From an uncultured Clostridium sp. (GTDB lineage: Bacteria; Bacillota; Clostridia; Lachnospirales; Lachnospiraceae), in assembly GCA_900542035.1 (NCBI GenBank), contig UQMJ01000001.1, forward strand, positions 124,001 through 188,000: 64,000 nt of DNA, in the 5' to 3' direction. The position numbers were made by a program, and so were the translations under genes. The notes under the pieces are model-generated. The model was not told where the DNA came from, made no database searches, and saw nothing but the letters and a program-made list of their open reading frames with translations. Below are positions 41,237 through 49,830 of this stretch, in pieces; the stretch's first letter is position 1, and each line of letters begins with the position of its first letter.

Positions 41237-42691
41237 ATGAGTAAAAAAGTAAGAACCAGATACGCACCCAGTCCAACTGGACGGATGCACGTAGGAAATT
41301 TAAGAACCGCATTATACGCATACCTGATTGCCAAGCATGAGGGAGGCGATTTTCTTCTTAGAATTGAAGATACCGATCAGGAACGCTACGTAGAAGGGGC
41401 AGTAGAAATCATTTACCGCACCCTGGAAAAGACAGGTCTGATCCATGATGAAGGACCGGACAAGGACGGCGGCGTAGGCCCATATGTACAGAGCGAGCGC
41501 CAGGCTTCGGGCATTTATTTAGAGTATGCAAAGAAGCTGATTGAAAAAGGCGAGGCTTATTACTGCTTCTGTACCCAGGAACGTCTGGATTCTTTAAAAA
41601 AGAATGTAAACGGCGAAGAAATCATGGCATATGACAAGCATTGCCTGAACCTTTCCAAAGAAGAAATCGAAGAAAAACTGGCTGCAGGCGTACCTTACGT
41701 CATCCGCCAGAACAACCCGACAGAAGGAACGACTACCTTCCATGACGAGATTTACGGAGATATTACAGTCAATAACGATGAGCTGGACGACATGGTACTG
41801 ATCAAATCGGACGGTTATCCAACCTACAACTTTGCCAACGTAGTAGACGACCATTTAATGGGAATTACCCACGTAGTGCGGGGCAATGAGTATTTATCCT
41901 CTTCTCCAAAATACAACCGCCTTTACGACGCATTTGGATGGGAAGTGCCGGTTTATGTACACTGTCCGCTGATTACCAATGAAGAGCATAAGAAGCTGAG
42001 CAAGAGAAGCGGCCATTCTTCCTATGAAGACTTAATCGACCAGGGCTTTATTTCAGAAGCAGTTGTCAACTACGTAGCCCTGCTTGGCTGGTCTCCGGAA
42101 GACAATCGGGAGATTTTCTCCTTGGATGAGATGGTAAAAGAGTTCGATTACCGCAGAATGAGCAAGTCTCCAGCCGTATTTGATATGACCAAGCTTCGCT
42201 GGATGAACGGCGAATACATGAAAGCAATGGACTTTGACAAATTCTATGAAATGGCAGAGCCATATTTAAAAGAAGTCATCAAAAAGGATCTGGACTTAAA
42301 GAAGATTGCTGCAATGGTAAAGACCAGAATCGAAGTATTTCCAGACATTAAAGAGCATATTGATTTCTTTGAGGAACTGCCAGAGTATGATCCGGCAATG
42401 TATGCCCATAAGAAGATGAAGACTACACAGGAAAACTCGTTAGAGACCCTGCGTGAAATCCTGCCGATTTTAGAGGCACAGGAAGATTTCAGCAATGACG
42501 CTCTTTACGAAAGGCTGTCCCAGTATGTCAGCGAAAAGGGAGTGAAGACCGGATTTGTCATGTGGCCAATCCGTACCGCCGTGTCCGGCAAGCAGATGAC
42601 TCCGGCAGGCGCTACCGAGATTATGGAAGTGCTGGGCAAGGAAGAATCTTTAAAGAGAATCCGCAAAGGAATAGAACGTTTGGAGAATTAA
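41237..42691 (+). CDS. gltX: Glutamate-tRNA ligase
   Basis: This enzyme charges tRNA-Glu and, in many Firmicutes, also mischarges tRNA-Gln for the amidotransferase route. The class I motif HIGH is seen as PSPTGRMHVGNLRTA, and KMSKS as KKLSKRSG. The anticodon-binding C-terminal domain is present. The length of 484 residues is normal. I chose the ATG at 41237 after GGAGGAACCC, while an ATG 12 bases upstream overlaps the ribosome binding site. The stop is 1 base from the next start. Confidence 0.96.
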   Translation: MSKKVRTRYAPSPTGRMHVGNLRTALYAYLIAKHEGGDFLLRIEDTDQERYVEGAVEIIYRTLEKTGLIHDEGPDKDGGVGPYVQSERQASGIYLEYAKKLIEKGEAYYCFCTQERLDSLKKNVNGEEIMAYDKHCLNLSKEEIEEKLAAGVPYVIRQNNPTEGTTTFHDEIYGDITVNNDELDDMVLIKSDGYPTYNFANVVDDHLMGITHVVRGNEYLSSSPKYNRLYDAFGWEVPVYVHCPLITNEEHKKLSKRSGHSSYEDLIDQGFISEAVVNYVALLGWSPEDNREIFSLDEMVKEFDYRRMSKSPAVFDMTKLRWMNGEYMKAMDFDKFYEMAEPYLKEVIKKDLDLKKIAAMVKTRIEVFPDIKEHIDFFEELPEYDPAMYAHKKMKTTQENSLETLREILPILEAQEDFSNDALYERLSQYVSEKGVKTGFVMWPIRTAVSGKQMTPAGATEIMEVLGKEESLKRIRKGIERLEN

Positions 42692-42692
42692 T

Positions 42693-44546
42693 ATGGCATT
42701 TAACGAGGCGCAGAAGCAGGCGATTCTGCACAAAGAAGGCCCGATGCTGGTACTGGCAGGCCCTGGTTCCGGAAAGACAACGGTCATTACCAACCGGATC
42801 CGTTACCTGACCCGTTACGGCGGCGTCAGCCCGTCTTCCATCCTGGTCATTACCTTTACCAGGGCAGCGGCCAGGGAGATGGAAGAGCGCTACAATAAAA
42901 TGTCCGAAAAAGAAGAAACAGCAAGCAGTGGAAGGGTCAGTTTTGGCACCTTCCACTCTGTCTTTTTCCGGATATTAAAGCTGGCTTACGGGTTTACCGC
43001 AGATAATATTGTACGGGAGGATCAGAAAATCCAGTGTATCCGGAAACAGATGGAACAGCTGGATTTGGACGTAGAAGATGAAACCGAATTTATTTCTTCT
43101 ATTCTGACAGAAATTAGCATTGTAAAAGGAGAAATGCTGAGTCTGGAGCATTACTACTCCAAAAACTGCGGGGGAGATATTTTTAAAGGTTTGTATCAGG
43201 GATATGAACACTTTTTGAGAACCAATTCGCTGGTGGATTTTGACGATATGCTGACCATGTGCTATGAGCTGTTTCGCCAGAGAAAAGATATTCTGGCAGC
43301 CTGGCAGAAAAAATACCAGTATATTCTCATTGACGAATTCCAGGACATTAATCGGATTCAGTATGAGATTGTGAAAATGATGGCCCTTCCGGAAAACAAC
43401 CTGTTTATCGTAGGGGACGATGATCAGTCCATTTACCGGTTTCGGGGATCCAGGCCGGAAATTATGCTGGGATTTGAAAAAGACTATCCCCAGGCAAAAA
43501 AGATGCTGCTGGCAGTCAATTACCGTTCTTCCAGGGAAATTGTAGAAGCGGCAGGACGGTTAATCCGTCACAATGAAAAGCGGTTTCCCAAAGAGCTTCA
43601 GGCGGTGAGAGGCCAGGGAAAGCCGGTCATTTCCAGGGTATTTGAGGATGCCAGGGAAGAAGTGGTTTCCATTGCAGAAGAAATCAGGGACTATCATAAA
43701 GCCGGACTGTCTTATGGGGATGTGGCGGTACTGTTTCGCACCAATATCGGGGCAAGGCTTCTGGTGGAAAAGTTTATGGAATACAACATCCCTTTCCGGA
43801 TGAAGGATCTGCTTCCCAATATTTACGAACACTGGATTGCAAGGGATCTGCTTTCTTATATGGAGATTGGAGAAGGAAGCAGGGACAGAGGCCTTTTTCT
43901 TCGGATTATCAACCGTCCAAAGCGGTATGTCAGCAGGGACGCCTTTGACAGCCCCCAGGCAGATCTGGAACAATTAAAATCGTTTTATCAGGACAGGGGA
44001 TGGATGCTGGACCGGCTGGATCAGCTGGAATACGATTTGGCGATGCTGAAGGGGATGGCTCCGGTGGCAGCTGTCAACTATATCCGGAAAGCAATCGGAT
44101 ACGACGACTATTTGAAAGAATATGCGGAAACCAGACGGCTGAAGGCAGACGAACTGATGGAAATTGCCGATCAGCTGGCAGAAAGCGCGGCAGGTTATAA
44201 GACGTTAGAAGCATGGAAAATCCATATGGCAGAATACAAGGAACAGCTGGCGCAGAAGTCTCAGGAAGCAAGGGAGGCTTCGGAGCACGAGGAAGAAAGC
44301 GTAGCAATTATGACCATGCATGGGGCAAAAGGACTGGAATTTCCCGTAGTCTATATTCCGGACGCCAACGAAGGGGTTGCGCCGCACAACAAGGCGGCTC
44401 TGGACGCCGATATGGAAGAAGAGCGGCGGATGTTTTACGTAGCCATGACCAGGGCAAAAGACCGGCTTCACGTATATTATACCAAAGAGCGCTACCATAA
44501 ACGCCAGGAAGTCTCCAGATTTGTGCGGGAATATATGGGGCGTTAA
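42693..44546 (+). CDS. Short UvrD/PcrA-type ATP-dependent helicase
   Basis: This superfamily 1 helicase unwinds DNA 3'-5' in repair or replication. Motifs in order: GPGSGKTTVI (Walker A), VITFTRAAA, LIDEFQDINRIQ (II), VGDDDQSIYRFRGS (III), AVNYRSS (IV), TMHGAKGLEFPV (V) and AMTRAKDRLHVYY (VI). With 617 residues it is about 100 shorter than classical PcrA/UvrD, and it ends soon after motif VI. It therefore lacks the C-terminal Tudor-like tail that contacts RNA polymerase. It is packed behind gltX with no space for a promoter. Confidence 0.92.
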   Translation: MAFNEAQKQAILHKEGPMLVLAGPGSGKTTVITNRIRYLTRYGGVSPSSILVITFTRAAAREMEERYNKMSEKEETASSGRVSFGTFHSVFFRILKLAYGFTADNIVREDQKIQCIRKQMEQLDLDVEDETEFISSILTEISIVKGEMLSLEHYYSKNCGGDIFKGLYQGYEHFLRTNSLVDFDDMLTMCYELFRQRKDILAAWQKKYQYILIDEFQDINRIQYEIVKMMALPENNLFIVGDDDQSIYRFRGSRPEIMLGFEKDYPQAKKMLLAVNYRSSREIVEAAGRLIRHNEKRFPKELQAVRGQGKPVISRVFEDAREEVVSIAEEIRDYHKAGLSYGDVAVLFRTNIGARLLVEKFMEYNIPFRMKDLLPNIYEHWIARDLLSYMEIGEGSRDRGLFLRIINRPKRYVSRDAFDSPQADLEQLKSFYQDRGWMLDRLDQLEYDLAMLKGMAPVAAVNYIRKAIGYDDYLKEYAETRRLKADELMEIADQLAESAAGYKTLEAWKIHMAEYKEQLAQKSQEAREASEHEEESVAIMTMHGAKGLEFPVVYIPDANEGVAPHNKAALDADMEEERRMFYVAMTRAKDRLHVYYTKERYHKRQEVSRFVREYMGR

Positions 44547-44591
44547 CCAGATTCTTTCATAGGGAGAAGCTAACTATCACAGGAGGAAGAA

Positions 44592-45113
44592 ATGATTCAG
44601 ATTTATTGCGGAGATGGAAAAGGAAAGACAACAGCAGCGTTAGGTCTGGCTGTTCGGGCGGCAGGAAGAGAAAAGAGGGTACTGATTGCCCGTTTCTTAA
44701 AAACAGACGATTCAGGAGAAGTGCCGGTGCTTTCCGGAATCCCGAACATTCAGGTCATGCCATGTAAAAAGACATTTGGGTTTTACTTTCGCATGACAGA
44801 CCAGCAGAAAAAAGAAGCGGCAGACTATTACAGCCATCAGTTTGAAGAGGTAAAAGCCCAGGCAGGAGAGTTTGACCTGGTAATTTTAGATGAAATCATG
44901 GCAGCCTGCAACTACCAGCTGGTTTCAGAAGACGCAGTAGTCCGGTGGTTAAAGCAGCAAAAGGAGCAGGACGTTCACGAACTGGAAATTGTTTTAACAG
45001 GCAGGAACCCATCCCAGAGGATGCAGGAACTGGCAGATTATATAACAGAAATGAAAATGATCCGCCATCCATACGAAAAAGGAATTTCAGCCAGAATGGG
45101 AATAGAATATTAA
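44592..45113 (+). CDS. Cob(I)yrinic acid a,c-diamide adenosyltransferase (CobO/BtuR type)
   Basis: This ATP-dependent enzyme adds the adenosyl group to corrinoids for coenzyme B12. The 173-residue protein has the P-loop GDGKGKTTAALGLAVRAAG, an IARFLKTDDSGE segment and LVILDEIMAACNYQLV, characteristic of CobA/BtuR/CobO (PF02572). It is shorter than some (about 190-200), lacking part of the N-terminal arm. AGGAGGAAG precedes the ATG. It stands apart from other cobalamin genes, suggesting corrinoid salvage; that is inference. Confidence 0.9.
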   Translation: MIQIYCGDGKGKTTAALGLAVRAAGREKRVLIARFLKTDDSGEVPVLSGIPNIQVMPCKKTFGFYFRMTDQQKKEAADYYSHQFEEVKAQAGEFDLVILDEIMAACNYQLVSEDAVVRWLKQQKEQDVHELEIVLTGRNPSQRMQELADYITEMKMIRHPYEKGISARMGIEY

Positions 45114-45161
45114 CAATATGGAAGAAACTGGGATTTATAGATAAGATATTCGGTTTTTAAC

Positions 45162-45190
45162 TTGACAGAAAGGAAAAGACCGAGTAAAAT
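45162..45190 (+). promoter_or_regulatory. Strong promoter of the TetR-membrane protein cassette
   Basis: TTGACA-N17-TAAAAT, followed directly by a palindrome overlapping the -10 and start-point region. Confidence 0.82.
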
Positions 45191-45203
45191 GAACACTGTT
45201 CAT
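45189..45203. promoter_or_regulatory. 15-bp perfect palindrome, likely TetR operator
   Basis: ATGAACA-C-TGTTCAT is a perfect 7+1+7 palindrome that begins inside the -10 hexamer. That placement fits autorepression by the TetR-family protein encoded 36 bases downstream. Confidence 0.75.
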
Positions 45204-45238
45204 GTTGAGATAGTTACCAGCATAAAGGAGGAGTTTTC

Positions 45239-45805
45239 TTGAATACAGCTGTGACTTCCAGAGAAGCGATTTTAGCGAAAAGCAGAGACAGAATGAAGCA
45301 TCAGGGGTGGGCGGCGGTAAGCATTCGGGCGCTGGCTGCAGACTGCGGAGTTTCGGTCGGGACGATTTACAATTATTTCGATTCCAAATCAGAACTGGCG
45401 GCCGCAACCATAGAAAGCATCTGGCAGGACATTTTCCACTTTTCAGAAGTTCAAGGAACCTTTGAAACGTTTCCGGACTGTGTCCAGTGGCTGTTTGACA
45501 GTATGAAGCAGGGGGACGAGCGGTATCCGCAGTTTTTCCAGTCTCACCCCATGAGCTTTCTGGAAGAAGAAAAGCGGGACGGCAAACAGAGGATGGAACA
45601 ATCCTGGAGCCATATCCTAAGAGGGCTGTACCAGGCTTTGATGAATGACAAAAAGGTGTGTATGGAAGTCTTTGACGAGAAGTTTTCTCCCGAACAATTT
45701 ATTGAAATCATTTTTTCTCTGATGCTTTCGGCCATTATGACCAGAAGGTATGACTGCAGAGGAATACTGGAAATGATTTCGAGAGTCATTTATAAAGAAT
45801 CATAA
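45239..45805 (+). CDS. TetR/AcrR family transcriptional regulator
   Basis: The 188-residue regulator has an N-terminal helix-turn-helix (SIRALAADCGVSVGTIYNYFDSKSEL), which is the classical TetR signature. The C-terminal ligand domain is helical and ends in a short hydrophobic stretch. Translation starts at TTG (45239), with AAAGGAGGAG 5-6 bases upstream and no ATG nearby. The palindrome at its promoter suggests it represses itself and the two membrane-protein genes that follow within 18 and 1 bases. The ligand is unknown. Confidence 0.88.
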   Translation: MNTAVTSREAILAKSRDRMKHQGWAAVSIRALAADCGVSVGTIYNYFDSKSELAAATIESIWQDIFHFSEVQGTFETFPDCVQWLFDSMKQGDERYPQFFQSHPMSFLEEEKRDGKQRMEQSWSHILRGLYQALMNDKKVCMEVFDEKFSPEQFIEIIFSLMLSAIMTRRYDCRGILEMISRVIYKES

Positions 45806-45823
45806 AAAGAAAGAAGGAATTGT

Positions 45824-46486
45824 ATGCAGGCGATTGCAGAAACAACATTTGACGCAGTATATCTGATTTTTGTTATTGCAGTAGGAATTTACATGATTGC
45901 AAAGAGCAGAGGAAACCGGCAGTACCAGCTGTTCGGCATTATGGCGGTTGTACTGGGAGTGGGGGATTCTTTCCACCTGGTTCCCAGGGCCTACGCGCTT
46001 TGTACCACAGGTCTGGATAATTTCACTGCGCTTTTAGGAATCGGAAAATTTATTACTTCCATTACGATGACGGTTTTTTATGTGATTTTATACTACATCT
46101 GGAGAATCCGTTACCGCGTAAAGGGGAAAAACGGACTGACTCTGGCAGTGTATGGGCTGGCGGCTGCCCGCATTGCCCTGTGCCTGTTCCCGCAGAACCA
46201 GTGGACAAGCGCGTCAGCGCCGCTGTCCTGGGGAATTTACCGCAACATACCCTTTGCTCTGTTAGGGCTGCTTGTGATTGTATTGTTTTATCAAAGCGCC
46301 AGAACCCAGCGGGATCAAGCCTTTCGCCATATGTGGCTGACCATTGTGCTTAGCTTTGGATTTTACATTCCGGTCGTTTTATGGGCAGATGCGGTTCCAA
46401 TGATTGGGATGCTGATGATTCCCAAAACCTGCGCCTACGTGTGGACCGTTCTGATTGGCTTTAACGCTATGAAAAAGGAGAATTAA
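45824..46486 (+). CDS. Seven-helix membrane protein of unknown function (TetR-linked)
   Basis: The 220-residue protein has about seven hydrophobic segments and charged loops (SRGNRQYQ, RIRYRVKGKNG, RTQRDQAFRH). A conserved-looking motif GDSFHLVPRAYAL sits in the third segment region. I do not know the family. It follows the TetR gene by 18 bases with AGAAGGAA and precedes the DUF2871-like gene by 1 base. The cassette therefore looks like a small regulated membrane system, perhaps for sensing or handling a small molecule or metal; that is inference. Confidence 0.7.
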   Translation: MQAIAETTFDAVYLIFVIAVGIYMIAKSRGNRQYQLFGIMAVVLGVGDSFHLVPRAYALCTTGLDNFTALLGIGKFITSITMTVFYVILYYIWRIRYRVKGKNGLTLAVYGLAAARIALCLFPQNQWTSASAPLSWGIYRNIPFALLGLLVIVLFYQSARTQRDQAFRHMWLTIVLSFGFYIPVVLWADAVPMIGMLMIPKTCAYVWTVLIGFNAMKKEN

Positions 46487-46487
46487 T

Positions 46488-46901
46488 ATGAAAAAGATGA
46501 TAAATACTTCCATGGTGTATTTTATTTTGGCGATTCTGGCAGGAGTATTTTACAGGGAGTTTACAAAATATAACGGATACACGGGAGAAACCATGCTGGG
46601 CTATATGCACACCCACCTGTTTGTACTCGGAATGTTCCTGTTTTTAATAGTGGCGTTATTTTGCAGAAATAAAGAATTGTCAGAGAGCAGGATGTTCCGG
46701 AACTTTTACGTATTGTACAATATCGCGCTTCCGTTTGTTGTAAGTATGATGCTGGTCAGAGGAATCATTCAGGTAAAAAATATCGCTCTGACCAGAGCGG
46801 CAGACGCGGCAGTTTCCGGTATGGCAGGGATTTCCCATATTCTGATTACCGCAGCGTTGATTCTGCTTTTTGCAGCGTTAAAAAAGAATATCAGAGAATA
46901 A
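46488..46901 (+). CDS. DUF2871 family small membrane protein
   Basis: The 137-residue protein has four membrane segments. The segment MLGYMHTHLFVLGMFLFLI has paired histidines in a helix, and a further SHILIT histidine near the C-terminus. This layout recalls small proteins of DUF2871, which resemble a heme-copper-oxidase-like helix bundle, so heme or metal binding is possible but unproven. It is the last gene of the TetR cassette and faces the ychF gene across a hairpin. Confidence 0.75.
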   Translation: MKKMINTSMVYFILAILAGVFYREFTKYNGYTGETMLGYMHTHLFVLGMFLFLIVALFCRNKELSESRMFRNFYVLYNIALPFVVSMMLVRGIIQVKNIALTRAADAAVSGMAGISHILITAALILLFAALKKNIRE

Positions 46902-46906
46902 GAAAG

Positions 46907-46944
46907 CAGGGCTGACGGCCGGAGACTTCCGGTTATCAGCCCTG
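46907..46944. terminator. Hairpin terminator between the DUF2871 gene and ychF
   Basis: CAGGGCTGA pairs with TCAGCCCTG, and inner CCGGA/TCCGG arms extend the stem. The T-rich side (CTTTCTTATT) favours the - strand, so it mainly serves ychF. Confidence 0.72.
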
Positions 46945-46967
46945 TCTGCAAATAGCTATTTTATGAT

Positions 46968-48065
46968 TTATACGTTGAACCGGAACAGAACGACATCGCC
47001 GTCTTTTACAACATAGTCTTTTCCTTCCAGGCGGACCAGTCCTTTTTCCTTAGCGCCGTTATAGGAGCCGCAGTCTAACAGATCCTGGTAGTTGACTACC
47101 TCAGCGCGGATAAATCCTCTCTCGAAATCGGAGTGAATCTTGCCTGCAGCCTGGGGAGCTTTGGTACCTACTTTGATGGTCCATGCGCGGGTCTCGGTTA
47201 CGCCAGCAGTCAGATAACTAATCAGGCCTAAAATACGGTAGCTGGCAGCGATCAGCTTGTCCAGACCAGACTCAGAAAGGCCCAGGTCTTCTAAGAACAT
47301 TTTCTTTTCATCGTCTTCTAATTCTGCGATTTCCTGTTCAATCTGGGCACAGATAACGAATACTTCACTGTTGTTTTCAGCGGCAAATTTGCGGACTGCA
47401 GCCACGTGCTCATTGGAGTTTCCATCATCCGCAACATCGTCTTCGGATACGTTTGCAGCAAAGATAACCGGCTTTGCAGTCAGGAGATTTAACGTTGCAA
47501 TAAAAGCAGCTTCGTCATCGTCTGCAGCTTCATAGCTTCTGGCAAGCTTTCCATCTTCCAGATGGGCTTTTAAAGCCTTTAAAGTCTCTAACTCTTTTGC
47601 CAGGGATTTATCGTTCATGGCGCTTCTGGCAGTTTTGGAGATGCGGCGGTCCAACACTTCAATGTCAGAGAAGATCAGCTCTAAATCAATGGTTTCAATG
47701 TCTCTTAACGGATCCACGCTTCCGTCTACATGGATTACGTTGCCGTCTTCAAAACAGCGGACTACGTGGACGATGGCGTCTACCTCGCGGATGTTGGAAA
47801 GGAACTGGTTGCCCAGGCCCTCGCCCTTGGATGCGCCTTTTACCAGACCTGCAATGTCTACAAATTCAATGACGGCAGGGGTGATTTTCTCAGAATCGTA
47901 CAGAGCGGCAAGCTGTTTTAAACGGGGATCCGGAACGCTTACAACGCCTACGTTGGGATCAATGGTACAGAATGGGTAATTGGCAGATTCTGCGCCGGCT
48001 TTGGTCAGGGAATTAAAAAGTGTACTTTTTCCCACATTTGGCAATCCCACGATACCTAATTTCAT
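46968..48065 (-). CDS. ychF: Redox-regulated ribosome-binding ATPase YchF (Obg family)
   Basis: YchF binds the 50S ribosome and hydrolyses ATP. It affects oxidative-stress responses. The 365-residue product has the P-loop GLPNVGKSTLFN, DIAGLVKGAS (switch II), the unusual NxxE base motif ANVSE in place of NKxD (explaining ATP over GTP), and a C-terminal TGS-like domain (GKDYVVKDGDVVLFRF). The ATG at 48065 has a weak site (GGTAAAG). It is read away from lgt. Confidence 0.96.
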   Translation of the reverse strand: MKLGIVGLPNVGKSTLFNSLTKAGAESANYPFCTIDPNVGVVSVPDPRLKQLAALYDSEKITPAVIEFVDIAGLVKGASKGEGLGNQFLSNIREVDAIVHVVRCFEDGNVIHVDGSVDPLRDIETIDLELIFSDIEVLDRRISKTARSAMNDKSLAKELETLKALKAHLEDGKLARSYEAADDDEAAFIATLNLLTAKPVIFAANVSEDDVADDGNSNEHVAAVRKFAAENNSEVFVICAQIEQEIAELEDDEKKMFLEDLGLSESGLDKLIAASYRILGLISYLTAGVTETRAWTIKVGTKAPQAAGKIHSDFERGFIRAEVVNYQDLLDCGSYNGAKEKGLVRLEGKDYVVKDGDVVLFRFNV

Positions 48066-48160
48066 TTTATCTTTACCTGTTCAGAAACCCTGTAAATTGT
48101 GGGTCTCTGCCTTTCCTTATATTGTTCGTATACATTTTCTACACACTTTTGCAAATATAA

Positions 48161-48189
48161 AGTATAACATAAGGAATGGGCTTTTTCAA
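48161..48189 (-). promoter_or_regulatory. Promoter of ychF
   Basis: Read on the - strand: TTGAAA-N17-TATACT, about 90 bases before the start. Confidence 0.72.
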
Positions 48190-48244
48190 TCGTATCAGAA
48201 AAATATTTCAGCATTACAGAGAGAAAAACGGATCGGGAAAGAGA

Positions 48245-48273
48245 TTGCATTTTGGCGGTTTTCGGAGTAAAAT
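48245..48273 (+). promoter_or_regulatory. Promoter of lgt
   Basis: TTGCAT-N17-TAAAAT, about 60 bases before the lgt ATG. It is divergent from the ychF promoter. Confidence 0.6.
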
Positions 48274-48331
48274 GGAGGAGATTTGCTTTTGCAGAAGGAA
48301 GAAGCAAAAATAATAAGAAGGAGTGTTTGAT

Positions 48332-49210
48332 ATGGCAGAAGGATATGATCTTAGTTTTGTAAACCTAGGCATTACCATAGAGCATCTGAACAACAGCATA
48401 TCCATATTTGGGTTCCGCATTGCTTATTATGGAATCATTATCGGTACTGGAATGCTGGCCGGTATCTGGCTGGCACAGGCAGATGCAAAGAGAAGAGGCC
48501 AGAATCCGGAGGATTATCTGGATTTTGCACTGTATGCCATTATTTTTTCCATTATTGGAGCAAGACTGTATTACGTGATTTTCCAGTGGGACGCTTACAA
48601 GGATAATCTGCTTCAGATTTTCAACCTGCGTGCAGGAGGACTTGCCATTTACGGCGGTGTGATTGGAGCCGTGCTTACATTAATTGTATTTACGAGAGTG
48701 AGGAAGCTTTCCTTTTTCTCCATGGCGGACAGCGGAGTGCTGGGGCTGGTTCTGGGCCAGATTATTGGAAGATGGGGCAATTTTTTTAACGCAGAGGCAT
48801 TTGGCGGTTATACGGACAATCTGCTTGCTATGCGGATTAAGATGTCCATCGTAAATCCCGCTATGATTTCCCAGGAACTTCTGGATCACAAGATTGTGGA
48901 ACAGGGGATTGAGTATATCCAGGTACATCCGACTTTTTTGTATGAATCTTTGTGGAACGCAGGCCTGCTGATATTTATGCTGTGGTACCGCAAGCGGAAA
49001 AAGTTTGACGGAGAGATGCTGTGGATCTATCTGTTAGGCTATGGAATCGGCCGCACGTGGATTGAAGGCTTAAGGACCGACCAGCTGATGCTGTTTGGTA
49101 CCGGCATTGCAGTTTCCCAGGCGCTTTCCATGGTATTGGCAGCAGCGGCAGCCATTATCCTGATTGCAAAACACCGGTCCCTGAAAAAGAAAACAGCGGC
49201 CGGATGCTGA
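48332..49210 (+). CDS. lgt: Prolipoprotein diacylglyceryl transferase
   Basis: Lgt transfers a diacylglyceryl group from phosphatidylglycerol to the lipobox cysteine of pre-lipoproteins in the membrane. About seven membrane segments are present. The catalytic signature region GRWGNFFNAEAFGG (GRxGNFxNxE) and an upstream arginine/histidine-rich loop are seen, along with the C-terminal GRTWIEGLRTDQL. I chose the ATG at 48332, 8 bases after AAGGAG. An in-frame GTG at 48323 overlaps the site. The length of 292 residues is normal. It is the enzyme needed for lipoproteins such as the sugar-binding protein upstream. Confidence 0.95.
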   Translation: MAEGYDLSFVNLGITIEHLNNSISIFGFRIAYYGIIIGTGMLAGIWLAQADAKRRGQNPEDYLDFALYAIIFSIIGARLYYVIFQWDAYKDNLLQIFNLRAGGLAIYGGVIGAVLTLIVFTRVRKLSFFSMADSGVLGLVLGQIIGRWGNFFNAEAFGGYTDNLLAMRIKMSIVNPAMISQELLDHKIVEQGIEYIQVHPTFLYESLWNAGLLIFMLWYRKRKKFDGEMLWIYLLGYGIGRTWIEGLRTDQLMLFGTGIAVSQALSMVLAAAAAIILIAKHRSLKKKTAAGC

Positions 49211-49228
49211 TTTTTTGGAATGCTATGT

Positions 49229-49265
49229 AAGAACTGTCTTGTAAAAGGCGGTTCTTATTTTTTTT
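49229..49265 (+). terminator. Intrinsic terminator after lgt
   Basis: AAGAACTG pairs with CGGTTCTT (one wobble) across 12 bases and is followed by A and then eight T. Confidence 0.8.
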
Positions 49266-49286
49266 ATGTCAATTTTGAAAAAATCC

Positions 49287-49315
49287 TTGCCAATTCAATG
49301 GTTCTGTAATAGAAT
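49287..49315 (+). promoter_or_regulatory. Promoter of the dcw (division and cell wall) cluster
   Basis: TTGCCA-N17-TAGAAT. Start would be near 49322, immediately before the phased repeats bound by MraZ. Confidence 0.72.
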
Positions 49316-49323
49316 AAATGTAC

Positions 49324-49370
49324 AAGTGGTAAAAAGTGGAGTAAAGTGGTAAAAAATGGTGGCCAAGTGG
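49324..49370 (+). promoter_or_regulatory. MraZ-box array: AAGTGG repeats at 10-bp spacing
   Basis: AAGTGG occurs at 49324, 49334 and 49344, AAATGG at 49354, and AAGTGG at 49365. The first four are exactly 10 bases apart and the last is 11. MraZ boxes at this location in other bacteria are phased repeats, so this is a strong autoregulation site. Confidence 0.85.
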
Positions 49371-49404
49371 ATTGGTTGTACCAGAACGGCAATAGGTGAT
49401 GCGT

Positions 49405-49830
49405 ATGTTCATGGGTGAGTACAATCATACAGTCGATGCGAAGGGACGTCTCATCGTACCTTCTAAGTTTCGGGAGCAGCTAGGGGATGAATTCGTGGTA
49501 ACGAAGGGATTTGATAGCTGCTTGTTTGTGTATGGGAATCCAGAATGGACAGAGATGGAAAAGAAACTGACCGCCCTGCCGGTAACCAATGCCAGCGCCA
49601 GAAAACTGACCCGCTTTTTCTTAGCAGGAGCTACCACCTGTGAAGTGGACAAGCAGGGACGTATCCTGATTCCCTCCGTACTGAGGGAGTACGCCGGTAT
49701 CGAAAAGGAAGCAGTGCTGGTAGGCACCGGCAACCATCTGGAGATCTGGAGTAAGGAAAGATGGCTGTCCATTAACTCTTATGATGATATTGAAGACATT
49801 GCAGAAAACATGGAAGGGTTCGGAATATGA
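49405..49830 (+). CDS. mraZ: Transcriptional regulator MraZ
   Basis: MraZ is a small ring-forming DNA-binding protein that controls the dcw cluster. The 141-residue product starts MFMGEYNHTVDAKGRLIVPSK, with the family repeat DxKGR(L/V) and its second copy VDKQGRILIPS. I chose the ATG at 49405 to match the family N-terminus, with GGTGAT about 5 bases before. A longer opening adds two residues. Its stop overlaps the rsmH ATG. Confidence 0.95.
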   Translation: MFMGEYNHTVDAKGRLIVPSKFREQLGDEFVVTKGFDSCLFVYGNPEWTEMEKKLTALPVTNASARKLTRFFLAGATTCEVDKQGRILIPSVLREYAGIEKEAVLVGTGNHLEIWSKERWLSINSYDDIEDIAENMEGFGI

